A stretch of 64,000 nt of DNA from Streptomyces sp. TLI_105 (GTDB taxonomy: Bacteria > Actinomycetota > Actinomycetes > Streptomycetales > Streptomycetaceae): the NCBI RefSeq assembly GCF_900105415.1, contig NZ_FNSM01000001.1, positions 2,828,501-2,892,500 of the forward strand, read 5' to 3'. The notes beneath the pieces are model-generated. The model had not been told where the DNA came from, searched no databases, and was given only the letters and a program-made list of their open reading frames with translations. Made by a program: the position numbers and the translations under genes. Shown here one piece after another: positions 37,590-45,961 of the stretch. How positions within the stretch are numbered: the stretch's first letter is position 1; every line of letters starts with the position of its first letter.

Positions 37590-38270
37590 TCAGCCCCGGG
37601 CCCGCAGGCGGTCGGTGCTGTCCTCGCTCGGCTGTACGACGACGATGCCCTGGCCCGAGAAGGCCATCTGGTATGCCTCGCCGCTGCCCCGCCCGATGAG
37701 GGAGGACGCCTTGAAGCTGCGCTTGCCCTTGACCTTGAGCCCGGGCGACCAGGCGACGAGCGCGTCGGGGTCGACGTACGTCTCGTCCTCGCCGCGGCCG
37801 CAGTCGACGACGATCGGCGTGCCGCGCGAGGTGAGCGCGACCCAGCCGGTGCCGGCGATCTCCACGTTGAAGAGGCCCTGGCCGGCGAACTTGGCGAGCC
37901 CCTTGACCCGCTCGACGCCCCACTGGAGGTGGGCGTCGAAGGCGAGCACGTTGGTGCCGTTGACCGAGATCGAGTCGTTCTGGAGGTTGATGACGACGAC
38001 GTCGGCGCCGTAGTCGGCGAGGTAGAGCAGTCCGTCGCCGGAGCACTTCATGATGGGCGCGCCCTCGCCGGTGGCCCACTGCTGGGCGACCTGGCGGACG
38101 GCGGGCGGGTTGGGCTCGTAGGTGATGAAGCCCTCGTAGGCGACCATCGAGCCGGTCCGGGCGTACAGGTCCTGGCCGGAGGCCATGGCGACCTTGAGCA
38201 TGGTGCGGCCGTGGTTCTCCATCCGGGCCGCGACGGGGGTCGGGGCGTAGCCCGCGAGTTGCTGGTTCAT
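37590..38270 (-). CDS. AIM24-family protein (second of three)
   Basis: A 226-residue paralogue: RTGSMVAYEGFI, IMKCSGDGLLYLAD, VLAFDAHLQWGVERV and FSGQGIVVVQPSE. ATG 38270 lies 11 bp after the stop of the TerD-AIM24 gene with GGGAG upstream, so the three genes form one operon. It lacks extra domains. It is about one-third identical by eye to its neighbours, indicating old duplications. Confidence 0.87.
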   Translation of the reverse strand: MNQQLAGYAPTPVAARMENHGRTMLKVAMASGQDLYARTGSMVAYEGFITYEPNPPAVRQVAQQWATGEGAPIMKCSGDGLLYLADYGADVVVINLQNDSISVNGTNVLAFDAHLQWGVERVKGLAKFAGQGLFNVEIAGTGWVALTSRGTPIVVDCGRGEDETYVDPDALVAWSPGLKVKGKRSFKASSLIGRGSGEAYQMAFSGQGIVVVQPSEDSTDRLRARG

Positions 38271-38281
38271 GACGGGCTCCC

Positions 38282-39934
38282 TCAGACCTCGTAGGGCTGG
38301 ACGACGATGAAGTTGCCGGGGGCTCCCCGGAACTGGAGGTTCACGGTCTCTCCGCTGTGGCCCGGGTAGGCGTTGCGGCGGAGCCGCACCTGGCTGGAGA
38401 GGATGACCTGGGACGCGGACGACCAGGCGACGACGGCGTTGCAGTCGGCGAAGGTGGTCGGCGTGACGGGCAGGACGACGGGGACGCCGTGCGTCTTCAC
38501 GACGACGGTGCCGGTGCCCTGGAACTGCATGGTGAACAGGGCGCCGCCGGGGATGCCGTGGCCCTCGATGCGGCGGACCTCGTACTGCAGGGACTCGTCG
38601 AACGCGAGGACGTTCTCGGCGGAGACGCAGATGCCGTCGCCCTGGAGCTCGATCGGGTGCAGGTGGGCGCCGTTCTCGGCGAGGAAGACCTGGCCGCGGC
38701 CGGAGCAGCGCATGAGCTGCATCTCCTGGCCGGTGGCGTTGCCGACGATCCGGCCGGCGAAGCCCGCGCCCTTGTAGCCGAAGTCGACCTTGCCCTGGTA
38801 CATGACCATGGAGCCCTGCCGGGCGAGGACGGGCACGCCGCCCATGGCGAGGTCGACCCGCATGAGCTGCTGGTTCTGCGGGGTCCAGCGGGCGCCGGTG
38901 GCGGTCTCCTTGTACGGCGCGAGCGCGGCGGCGAGGCCCGCTCCGGTCGCCGGCACACCCTGCGGGACGCCGGGCTGCTGCCCGTACGCCGGCGGCTGCT
39001 GGCCGTACGGGGCGGGCGCGGCCTGCCCGTACGGGGCCTGCGGCGGCTGGCCCTGGCCGGGGTACGGGGCGGGGGGCTGGCCCGGGACCTGCCCCGGGTA
39101 CTGGCCGGGAGGCTGTCCCGGGACCTGGCCGTACTGCGGCTGCTGCGGCGGCTGCCCGTACGGGGCGGGGGCCGGGGCGGGCGGCGGCACGGGCGCCGGT
39201 GCCATGGGCGCGACCATCGTGGGCGCCGTGTGGACCGGCGGCACGGGGGCGGGCGGGACGGGCGCCTGCGGGGCCGGCGCGCCGAACGCGGGCGCGGGGG
39301 CCGGGGCGGGCGCGGCGGGGCCACCGAAGGCCGGGGGCGCCGCGGCCTGCGGCGGCGGGGCGAAGCCAGGGGCCGCGCCCTGCTGCTGCGGAGCGGCGGG
39401 CTCCTCCTCGGCGACCTCGCCGCCGAAGTTCCGCAGGAGCGCCTCCAGGCCTCCGTCGAAGCCCTGGCCGACGGCGGCGAACCGCCACACGTCCTTGAGG
39501 TAGAAGTCGCCGAGCATCACCGCGCGCTCGGTGGAGAACTCGGCGCCCGTGAACGCGTAGCGCGCGACCTCCTCGCCGCCCGCCACGATCCGCAGGTGAC
39601 CGGGGCCGACCTGCGACATCTGGCCGGCGCCGTCGATCGTCGCGGTGAACGACAGCTTGTGGATGTGCGCGGGGATGCGGTCGAGGGTGACGCGGAAGGA
39701 CTCGGTGTCACCGGACTGCGCGCCGAGCAGCTGGATGGACTCCTCGGGCGACTTCGGCTGGTTGAAGAAGACGAAGTAGCGGTCGTCGGAGAGCCGTTCG
39801 TCCGCGTCGAGTCCGAAGCAGCTGATGTCGAAAGTCAGTCCGGGGGCGGCGATCTGCACACCGACGTACAGATCGGTTCCCGCGGTCAGATCACTGATCT
39901 TGGCCTTGTGGCCGCGTTGGAATTCCCTGGCCAT
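38282..39934 (-). CDS. TerD-AIM24 fusion protein (first of three)
   Basis: A 550-residue two-domain protein. Residues 1-180 are a TerD-like domain with the calcium-site pattern (FDISCFGLDADERLSDDRYF) and the RAVMLGDFYLKD...WRFAAVGQGFDGGL end. Residues about 185-340 are a Pro/Ala/Gln/Tyr-rich flexible linker with repeated PGQ and PYGQ units. Residues about 345-550 are an AIM24 domain. TerD proteins belong to tellurite/stress-resistance systems and bind calcium. The fusion ties the two families functionally. ATG 39934 is preferred over the in-frame 40000. Confidence 0.88.
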   Translation of the reverse strand: MAREFQRGHKAKISDLTAGTDLYVGVQIAAPGLTFDISCFGLDADERLSDDRYFVFFNQPKSPEESIQLLGAQSGDTESFRVTLDRIPAHIHKLSFTATIDGAGQMSQVGPGHLRIVAGGEEVARYAFTGAEFSTERAVMLGDFYLKDVWRFAAVGQGFDGGLEALLRNFGGEVAEEEPAAPQQQGAAPGFAPPPQAAAPPAFGGPAAPAPAPAPAFGAPAPQAPVPPAPVPPVHTAPTMVAPMAPAPVPPPAPAPAPYGQPPQQPQYGQVPGQPPGQYPGQVPGQPPAPYPGQGQPPQAPYGQAAPAPYGQQPPAYGQQPGVPQGVPATGAGLAAALAPYKETATGARWTPQNQQLMRVDLAMGGVPVLARQGSMVMYQGKVDFGYKGAGFAGRIVGNATGQEMQLMRCSGRGQVFLAENGAHLHPIELQGDGICVSAENVLAFDESLQYEVRRIEGHGIPGGALFTMQFQGTGTVVVKTHGVPVVLPVTPTTFADCNAVVAWSSASQVILSSQVRLRRNAYPGHSGETVNLQFRGAPGNFIVVQPYEV

Positions 39935-40066
39935 GCGTAACGACCGTCCCCCATCCCGAATGGCGAATGCTCGCGCCAGGCTAACCGCTGGGCGTGACAT
40001 TGAGACAGGCCAGGTCCTATTCGGTACGGAATCGGGAAACCCGCGCCCGCGCGCGTGGCGGCGCCG

Positions 40067-40618
40067 TCACTCCTCGCGAGCGTCCGGAAGGTGCGGCAGA
40101 CGGCCGGCGGCGACCACGCCCTCCAGGTAGCCGCGCGCCCGCTCGGTGCGGGGGTACGCCTCCAGGAGCCGCCAGAACCTCGGCCCGTGCCCGGGGACGA
40201 GGAGGTGCGCCAGCTCGTGCAGGAGGACGTAGTCGACGACGTACTCGGGCATGCCCTGGAGCCGGTGGGAGAGGCGGATGCTGCCCTCGGAGGGGGTGCA
40301 GGAGCCCCAGCGGGTGTTCTGGTTGGTCACCCAGCGGACGGAGCCGGGGCGGGCCCGGCCGTCGAAGTACTGCTCCGAGAGGCGCAGCGCGCGCTCGGTG
40401 AGCTCACGGTCGCCGAGGACGCTGCGGCTCTCCTGGGCGGCGAGCTTGTCCAGCATGACGCCCACCCAGCGGCGCTCCTCCGCCTCCGACATGCGGGCCG
40501 GGATGAGCACGATGGTCCGGTCGCCCTCGCGGTAGGCCGAGACGGATTTCCTCCGCCGTGGGCTTCTGCGGACCTCGACCGCGCTCGTCCCCGCCCCGCG
40601 GGGCGGTTCACTGGTCAC
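40067..40618 (-). CDS. YgjP-like (DUF45/M48) metallopeptidase
   Basis: A protein of about 183 residues ending in the WLM/YgjP domain: RWGSCTPSEGSIRLSHRL, then LLHELAHLLVPGHGPRFW with the zinc-binding HELAH and a third His. The N-terminal 45 residues are basic and disordered. The start is uncertain: GTG 40618 is one choice, and the frame is open to 40792 without a convincing ribosome site. Substrate unknown. Confidence 0.78.
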   Translation of the reverse strand: MTSEPPRGAGTSAVEVRRSPRRRKSVSAYREGDRTIVLIPARMSEAEERRWVGVMLDKLAAQESRSVLGDRELTERALRLSEQYFDGRARPGSVRWVTNQNTRWGSCTPSEGSIRLSHRLQGMPEYVVDYVLLHELAHLLVPGHGPRFWRLLEAYPRTERARGYLEGVVAAGRLPHLPDAREE

Positions 40619-40886
40619 GCTGCGCTGTGGGTCGGCGGGCACGGCCCCGACGTTACCCGCTGCCGGCGGGGGAAGTCCCGCCTCGGGAGTGGTTTCGGGA
40701 ACGATCCGACCCCACCGCACACCATTTGAATGACTAATCCCCCGACCTGTGGACAACTTTCGGCGCCCGTCACGGCGGCGGGGCATTCTCACTTCGGGGC
40801 GACGGAATGTCGCTGTCGATCATGAATGCGGTCGCGGTCGAGGACGGACGCCGAGGCCGGACATGGGGACGAACGGGGGCGGGGAA
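40619..40886. other. Divergent intergenic region
   Basis: 268 bp between the YgjP-like gene and the ThiF-like gene. The stretch around 40720-40760 is comparatively AT-rich and the likely place for divergent promoters. I see no gene, strong hairpin or recognisable operator. Confidence 0.5.
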
Positions 40887-42098
40887 ATGCATCCGATGGT
40901 GAAACCGGCGCTGCGGCGGGCGTGGCGGAGTCTGCAGTGCGTGCAGTTCGGCGTCGCCCCGGCGCACGCGGTGGTGCTCGGCCCGGTCGACCCGGCGACG
41001 GGGGCGGTGCTCGGGCTGCTCGACGGCACCCGGGGGACCGCGCTGCTGCGGGCCGAGGCACGGGCGCTCGGCCTGCCGGACGGCCGTCTGGAGGCGCTCC
41101 TGGGCCGGCTGGAGTCGGCCGGGCTCCTCACGGACGCCGCGACCGGGCGGCCCGGGAAGGCGGGTCCGGCCGCCGGCGCGGTGGACGTGGCCCTCGATCC
41201 CCTCCGCGCGGACCTGGCCTCCCTCTCCGTGGTGCATCCCGAGCCGGAGCGGGCGGCGCGGACCCTGGCGGCCCGGCGGGCCCTGCGCGTCCAGGTCCGG
41301 GGCGCGGGCCGGGTGGGGGCGACGGTGGCGTCCCTGCTCGCCGCCGCCGGCGTCGGCTCGGTCGAGGTACTCGACGCGGGCCGGGTCGAGCCCTGGGAGA
41401 CGGCCCCGGGCGGGCTCCCCACCGAGTCCGTCGGCGAGCGCCGCGCGACGGCGGCCCGCCGGCTGGTCGCCCGCTGGGCACGGGAAGCGGGGCGCGGGAC
41501 AAGGGCGGGAGGAGCCGGGCCGGAGGGACCGGGCGGGCCCGGTGGGTCACGGTGCCGGGGCGGACGTGGCGGGTCGGGTGACGCCACGGGGGAGCCCGGG
41601 CTGTCACTCGTCGTGGTGACGCCGCGGGACGGGCTCGGCGCGTACGTCCCCGATCCGCTCCCCGCCGAGCCGTGGATCTCCACCGGCACCCCCCACTTGT
41701 ACGCGGGCGTCCTGGAGGCGACGGGGACGGTCGGCCCACTGGTGCTGCCCGGCGGCACGGCCTGCGCGCGGTGCCTCCAGGAGGAGCTGACGGACCGGGA
41801 CCCGGTGACGCCCCGGCTGCTCGCCCAGTGGCGCTCCGGCGCCCCGCATCCGCTGCCCGCCTGCGACCTGGGTCTGGCCACGGCGGTCGCCGGGCTGGCC
41901 GCCGCGCACGCGCTGGCCTTCCTGGACGGGGACCTCCCGGCGAGCACCGGCACCCGCTGGGAGGCGTCGCTGCCGCTGCTGGAGTGGCGGGCGGAGCGGC
42001 TGAGACCTCACCCGGCCTGCCCCTGCGGGGCGGCGCGCGGAGGAGAAGGGGAGCTCGCCTCGGCAGCCGGGGAAGCGCACGACACAATGGCGGGGTAA
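40887..42098 (+). CDS. ThiF/E1-like (TOMM leader-binding type) protein
   Basis: A 403-residue protein. A wHTH-like N-terminal part (about 1-90) is followed by an E1-like nucleotide-binding fold, VQVRGAGRVGATVASLLAAA (about 150) and VEVLDAGRVEPWE. Zinc-type cysteines appear in CARC (about 295) and CPC (about 385). A Gly/Arg-rich low-complexity insert lies near 210-240. This arrangement resembles ThiF-like proteins annotated as TOMM precursor leader peptide-binding proteins. No precursor peptide or YcaO gene is nearby, so an orphan role is more likely. ATG 40887 is preferred; ATG 40863 is possible. Confidence 0.75.
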   Translation: MHPMVKPALRRAWRSLQCVQFGVAPAHAVVLGPVDPATGAVLGLLDGTRGTALLRAEARALGLPDGRLEALLGRLESAGLLTDAATGRPGKAGPAAGAVDVALDPLRADLASLSVVHPEPERAARTLAARRALRVQVRGAGRVGATVASLLAAAGVGSVEVLDAGRVEPWETAPGGLPTESVGERRATAARRLVARWAREAGRGTRAGGAGPEGPGGPGGSRCRGGRGGSGDATGEPGLSLVVVTPRDGLGAYVPDPLPAEPWISTGTPHLYAGVLEATGTVGPLVLPGGTACARCLQEELTDRDPVTPRLLAQWRSGAPHPLPACDLGLATAVAGLAAAHALAFLDGDLPASTGTRWEASLPLLEWRAERLRPHPACPCGAARGGEGELASAAGEAHDTMAG

Positions 42099-42139
42099 CG
42101 GCCCTGCGCGGCACGGCAGTCTGGGTTTTGGAGGGGCGC

Positions 42140-43522
42140 ATGTCTGATCTTCCCCGGAAGGCGGTCACCCGGACCGTCAAGTTGGCCGCGTTGCCGCTGG
42201 GCTTCGCGGGCCGGGCCACCTGGGGTCTGGGCAAGCGGATCGGCGGCAGATCCGCGGAGCTGGTCGCCCGCGAGCTCCAGCAGCGCACGGCGGAGCAGCT
42301 GTTCAAGGTCCTGGGCGAGCTGAAGGGCGGGGCCATGAAGTTCGGGCAGGCGCTGTCCGTCTTCGAGTCGGCCCTGCCGGAGGAGGTCGCCGGGCCGTAC
42401 CGGGCGGCGCTGACGAAGCTTCAGGACGCGGCGCCGCCGATGCCGACGCGCACGGTGCACACGGTCCTGGAGGAGCGGCTCGGGGCCGAGTGGCGGGAGT
42501 TGTTCCTCGAGTTCGAGGACAAGCCCGCGGCGGCGGCCTCGATCGGGCAGGTGCACCGGGCCGTGTGGCACGACGGCCGCGAGGTCGCGGTGAAGGTGCA
42601 GTACCCGGGCGCCGGGGAGGCACTGCTCTCGGACCTGACGCAGTTGAGCCGCTTCGCCCGGCTGCTCGGTCCGCTGATCCCGGGCATGGACATCAAGCCG
42701 CTGATCGCCGAGATGCGGGACCGGGTCTCGGAGGAGCTGGACTACGCCCTGGAGGCGGAGGCGCAGCGGATCCACGCGGAGGAGTTCGCGGACGATCCCG
42801 ACGTGGTGGTCCCCGCCGTGGTGCACCAGTCGGAGCAGATCCTCGTGACCGAGTGGATGGACGGGGTGCCGCTCGCGGAGGTGATCGCGGACGGCACGGA
42901 GGCGCAGCGGGACCGGGCGGGTCAGCTCCTCGCCCGCTTCCTCTTCTCCGGCCCCGCGCGCACGGGCCTGCTGCACGCCGATCCGCACCCGGGGAACTTC
43001 CGGCTGCTGCCCGGGGGCGAGGACGAGGGGCCGGAGGGCTGGCGGCTCGGCGTCCTCGACTTCGGCACGGTGGACCGGCTGCCGGGCGGGCTGCCGGAGA
43101 CGATCGGCACCTGTCTGCGGATGACGGTCGCGGGCGAGGCCGAGACCGTCTACGAGCTGCTGTGCGCGGAGGGCTTCGTCAAGGAGTCCGTCGCGCTCGA
43201 CCCGGACGCGGTCCTGGAGTACCTGCTGCCGATCATCGAGCCGGCCGAGGCGGAGGCCTTCGCCTTCACCCGTGGCTGGATGCGCACCCAGGCGGCCCGG
43301 ATCGCCGACCCCCGCTCCCCCGCCCACCAGTTGGGCAAGCAGTTGAACCTGCCGCCTGCGTATCTGCTGATACACCGTGTGACGTTGAGCACCATCGGGG
43401 TGCTCTGCCAGCTGAACGCGACGGTACGGCTGCGGGACGAGCTCGTCGAGTGGCTGCCGGGCTTCGAGGACCCGGAGGCCGTCCGGGGCCTGTCCGGCGG
43501 ATCAGGGCCGGGCGCCCCTTAG
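42140..43522 (+). CDS. ABC1/AarF (UbiB)-family atypical kinase
   Basis: A 460-residue ABC1 kinase-like protein. The invariant KxGQ is MKFGQ (Lys67 to Gln70), the Ala-rich loop is AAAASIGQVH, the ATP Lys lies in VAVKVQYP, and the catalytic HADPHPGN and LDFGTV motifs are complete. Family members regulate quinone or other lipid metabolism. GGAGGGG precedes ATG 42140. The last 12 codons and the stop lie in the first unit of a four-copy 36-bp tandem repeat. Confidence 0.9.
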   Translation: MSDLPRKAVTRTVKLAALPLGFAGRATWGLGKRIGGRSAELVARELQQRTAEQLFKVLGELKGGAMKFGQALSVFESALPEEVAGPYRAALTKLQDAAPPMPTRTVHTVLEERLGAEWRELFLEFEDKPAAAASIGQVHRAVWHDGREVAVKVQYPGAGEALLSDLTQLSRFARLLGPLIPGMDIKPLIAEMRDRVSEELDYALEAEAQRIHAEEFADDPDVVVPAVVHQSEQILVTEWMDGVPLAEVIADGTEAQRDRAGQLLARFLFSGPARTGLLHADPHPGNFRLLPGGEDEGPEGWRLGVLDFGTVDRLPGGLPETIGTCLRMTVAGEAETVYELLCAEGFVKESVALDPDAVLEYLLPIIEPAEAEAFAFTRGWMRTQAARIADPRSPAHQLGKQLNLPPAYLLIHRVTLSTIGVLCQLNATVRLRDELVEWLPGFEDPEAVRGLSGGSGPGAP

Positions 43523-43629
43523 GGCCTGTCCGGCGGATCAGGGCCGGGCGCCCCTTAGGGCCTGTCCGGCGGATCAAGGCCGGGCGCCCCTTAGGGCCTG
43601 TCCGGCGGATCAGGGTCGGACACTCCCTA
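43486..43629. repeat. Four-copy 36-bp tandem repeat
   Basis: Units start at 43486, 43522, 43558 and 43594, each beginning GGGCCTGTCCGGCGGATCA and ending CCTTA or CCCTA. Units 1 and 2 are identical, unit 3 differs by one base, and unit 4 diverges in its last third. Each contains the small palindrome TCCGGCGGA. The stop codons of both converging genes fall inside the array. I recall this core as a dispersed element in Streptomyces genomes. Confidence 0.92.
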
Positions 43630-44302
43630 GGGGTCGGCTCGGGGCGGGCTTGCGCCACACGAGGGTGTAGCGCCAGTAGAGGCGGCGGCGGATCCGGGCG
43701 CCGGGGAGGATCCGCCGGGCGACGAGGGCGATCTCGGCGAGGGTCTCCTCGGCCTCGCGGGTCGCGGCGGTCATGGCCACGGGCCGGGGTGCCGGGCGGC
43801 CCCGGTTCCTGAGCCAACCGGTGGCCGCGTTCAGGGGGATCGCGAGGAGGCCGAGGAGGTGGTCGCCGACGGTGTCGGGACGGGAGAGCCCGAGGACGAC
43901 CAGGGTGCCGCCGGGGGCCAGCCGGTCCCTGAACCGCTGAAGGGCCGGGGCGAGTGGCAGGTGGTGGAGGGTCGCCACGCAGGTGAGGGCGGTGTGGGCG
44001 CCGTCGTCCCCGGTGTCGGCGAGGGCGTCCTCGACGTCGAAGGTCACGGGGGCGGCCGGGGCGGCGAGTTCGCGGGCGCGGGCGACGATCGCCGGGTCGG
44101 CGTCGACGGCGCGGACGGCCGTGGCACGGCCGGCGAGGAGCCGGGCGAGGTCACCGCTGCCGCAGCCGACGTCCAGGGCACGGTCGATGCGGCGCGGAAG
44201 CTGCCTCAGGATCCACCGGTGGTAGTGGGCGTTGTGGTCCCACGGGTGGGCGGCGTTGAACCGTTCGAGTGCGCGCAGAAGGCGATCTGTGAGGGCTGCC
44301 AT
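43610..44302 (-). CDS. Class I SAM-dependent methyltransferase
   Basis: A 230-residue methyltransferase. Motif I is LDVGCGSGDLARLL (residues 43-56), with the acidic VDADPA after strand 2 and a CVATLHHLP motif; LAPGGTLVVLGL follows. The C-terminal third is basic. Substrate unknown. The last residues (PLGSVRP) and the stop are encoded in the fourth unit of the 36-bp repeat array, so the original C-terminus may have been altered. Confidence 0.85.
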   Translation of the reverse strand: MAALTDRLLRALERFNAAHPWDHNAHYHRWILRQLPRRIDRALDVGCGSGDLARLLAGRATAVRAVDADPAIVARARELAAPAAPVTFDVEDALADTGDDGAHTALTCVATLHHLPLAPALQRFRDRLAPGGTLVVLGLSRPDTVGDHLLGLLAIPLNAATGWLRNRGRPAPRPVAMTAATREAEETLAEIALVARRILPGARIRRRLYWRYTLVWRKPAPSRPLGSVRP

Positions 44303-44342
44303 CGGGGAAGTCCACCACAGGCGGTGCGGGCGGAGGGGCGGC

Positions 44343-44525
44343 TCACCACCAGGAGGAGTCGAGGCGGCCCTCGATGGAGCGGATGTTGGCGCGGGCGCAC
44401 TCCTCGCAGAAGTACTCGCGGCGGCCGTTCTCGACGGAGCAGGTCCAGGTCACCGGGAGGGGGTCGGCGGTCCTGCCGCAGCGGGCGCAGGAGACGGGCT
44501 CCTGGGGGACGCGGGCTTCGTTCAT
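44343..44525 (-). CDS. Small zinc-ribbon protein
   Basis: A 60-residue protein with two Cys pairs (CARC at 13-16 and CEEC at 41-44) and an extra Cys between, fitting a zinc ribbon. It ends in SSWW. Function unknown; such proteins are common and conserved in Streptomyces. ATG 44525 is the only plausible start. Confidence 0.72.
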   Translation of the reverse strand: MNEARVPQEPVSCARCGRTADPLPVTWTCSVENGRREYFCEECARANIRSIEGRLDSSWW

Positions 44526-44571
44526 CCTGGTGACGATAGCCCGGCGCGGGGTCGTGGTGCGGACAACGCAC

Positions 44572-44605
44572 CGCGGGGGCCGGTCCGTTCGGACCGGCCC
44601 CCGCG
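44572..44605 (-). terminator. Terminator of the wblC operon
   Basis: A perfect 15-bp GC stem (44572-44586 with 44591-44605) and GTTC loop, 19 bp beyond the last gene of the wblC operon. Confidence 0.82.
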
Positions 44606-44623
44606 AGGGCATCACGGAGATGC

Positions 44624-44947
44624 TCAGTGCATGACGGCCATGGCGAGCGCGCGGCGGGCGCGCAGCGAGACGCGCTCGGCGCGCCGCTGCATGCGCCGGG
44701 CGGCGACCAGGCGCACGGCCTGGCGTTCCGCGTCGGCCTCACGCTGTCGCTCGTGCATATGGGCACGAGCCAGGGCTTCGGGGGCGAGTTGCATTTCACG
44801 GGTCCTGTTCTGACGCGCGGTGTACGCGGCGGCGGGGGAGAAGACTGGGGTCGCGGAGCCCAGGGGCTCGCTGGTGGAAGAGGTCATCGGGGCCTGCTTC
44901 TGGGGATCGTGCGTGAGGGGGCGGTCGATGGTTCCGGTGGCGCTCAT
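44624..44947 (-). CDS. Small basic protein co-transcribed with wblC
   Basis: A 107-residue protein, no recognised domain. The first 50 residues are Ser/Thr/Pro-rich; the second half is an Arg/Ala-rich helix (AHMHERQREADAERQAVRLV and on) with amphipathic character. The ATG overlaps the wblC stop (ATGA), so it is coupled to WblC and probably belongs to the same response. Function unknown. Confidence 0.75.
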   Translation of the reverse strand: MSATGTIDRPLTHDPQKQAPMTSSTSEPLGSATPVFSPAAAYTARQNRTREMQLAPEALARAHMHERQREADAERQAVRLVAARRMQRRAERVSLRARRALAMAVMH

Positions 44948-45312
44948 GCCGCGACCGGGTTCTTGCGCGGGCGGCCACGGGGCCGCTTGCGGGCGACGAC
45001 CACGCCCTGGACGAAGAGCTCGCCACCCCAGACGCCCCAGGGCTCGCGGCGCTCCTTGGCGCCGGCGAGGCAGGCGGCCATCAGCGGGCAGGTCCGGCAG
45101 AGGGACTTCGCGTACTCGACGTCGGCCGGGGACTCCGCGAAGAAGACCTCGGGGTCGTAGGCGCGACAGGGTACGGGGACGCCGAGGTTCTCGATGGCGT
45201 CGTCGAGCGCGGTGAGCGCGGTGAGGGGGGTCAAAGCGGGGTCCTCCGTGGAGCCGGGCAGGGGGATCGATTCGGAATGCGGTACGGACGGGGCGTGCGC
45301 TTCGAGTTGCAC
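44944..45312 (-). CDS. wblC: WhiB-family antibiotic-resistance regulator WblC (WhiB7)
   Basis: A 122-residue iron-sulfur transcription factor. The four cluster cysteines are at 49, 72, 75 and 81, followed by the GVWGGE turn that contacts the principal sigma factor and a C-terminal AT-hook (RGRPRK) that binds AT-rich DNA upstream of -35 elements. WblC/WhiB7 induces intrinsic resistance genes when ribosomes are inhibited. GTG 45312 has GAGGAAAG upstream. The gene sits behind a leader of about 640 nt containing an upstream ORF and an attenuator. Confidence 0.96.
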   Translation of the reverse strand: MQLEAHAPSVPHSESIPLPGSTEDPALTPLTALTALDDAIENLGVPVPCRAYDPEVFFAESPADVEYAKSLCRTCPLMAACLAGAKERREPWGVWGGELFVQGVVVARKRPRGRPRKNPVAA

Positions 45313-45427
45313 GGTGGTCTTTCCTCGTCTGGTCGTTCCGGCCTGTTGACCGGGGTTTCGGCTGGTACCGGGCGGTGTCTTTCCCGAGGCCCCTTCGCGT
45401 CGTCGTCCCCGTTCGAGGACAAACAGA

Positions 45428-45462
45428 AGGGCCGCGGATCCCGGGTGGGGTTCCGCGGCCCT
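45428..45462 (-). terminator. Attenuator terminator in the wblC leader
   Basis: On the minus strand an 11-bp perfect stem (45462-45452 with 45438-45428) is followed by the U-rich run TTCTGTTTGT. This is an intrinsic terminator 115 nt upstream of wblC and 24 nt after the upstream-ORF stop. T-rich terminators are rare in this window, which makes a regulatory role likely. Confidence 0.85.
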
Positions 45463-45472
45463 GAAGGCGCCG

Positions 45473-45491
45473 GTCTGATCATGGATCAGAC
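45473..45491 (-). promoter_or_regulatory. Stem-loop over the upstream-ORF stop codon
   Basis: GTCTGATC-ATG-GATCAGAC is a perfect 8-bp hairpin containing the TGA stop of the upstream ORF. A ribosome at the end of that ORF would melt it, so it is a candidate switching element with the attenuator just downstream. Confidence 0.65.
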
Positions 45492-45842
45492 TGGATCACT
45501 CCAGGGTTCGAGCCCACGGAAGGCCCACATCATGTGGTGGTGCGTCGTCGTCTGCTGCTGGGTTCCGGCACCGGTCGCCGCAAAGCCATAGGTCGTGGCC
45601 TTGCCTGCTACTCCTGCTTCCAGTGCCTTGGTCGGTCGCTCATTGCGCGGAGCCACGGCGGCCGCACCGAGACCGGAGAGACCGGTGACGGGCAGGCCGG
45701 CGACGGGCAGACCGGTGCCGATGAGGGCCGAGGCGGAGAGGCCGAGCGAGCAGGCGGAGACGACCGAGCGATCGGTCATTTTGGCCGTGCCGATGAAGCC
45801 GGCGGTGCTGACGGTGCTGGTCTGGATGGTGTAGCTGATCAC
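45486..45842 (-). CDS. 118-codon upstream ORF in the wblC leader
   Basis: It starts at GTG 45842 with a full AGGAGG (45856-45851) eight bases upstream and ends just before the attenuator. The first 60 codons have normal Streptomyces codon use and encode a hydrophobic Gly/Leu/Ala-rich segment. The rest is enriched in rare codons (GTA, CGA, GGA, TTT, GCA) and contains runs of identical codons: three CAG, three ACG, three CAC and two ATG (45560-45528). WhiB7 genes are known to be induced through leader ORFs when translation is impaired, and this is the natural candidate. The peptide itself may have no function. Confidence 0.75.
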   Translation of the reverse strand: MISYTIQTSTVSTAGFIGTAKMTDRSVVSACSLGLSASALIGTGLPVAGLPVTGLSGLGAAAVAPRNERPTKALEAGVAGKATTYGFAATGAGTQQQTTTHHHMMWAFRGLEPWSDPV

Positions 45843-45961
45843 TGGAATCGCCTCCTCTCGGCGTCTCGGAGGGCTCGGGTGCGAGCCGGACCCTCATGTT
45901 TATTTGGACAAGTACAGCACGAAGACAGGGCTTCGAAGAAGCCGCCGTTTCCGTGGTTAAG

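Noticed and set aside
43486..43629. CRISPR array
   Set aside because: The 36-bp units are contiguous with no unique spacers, and no cas gene is present.
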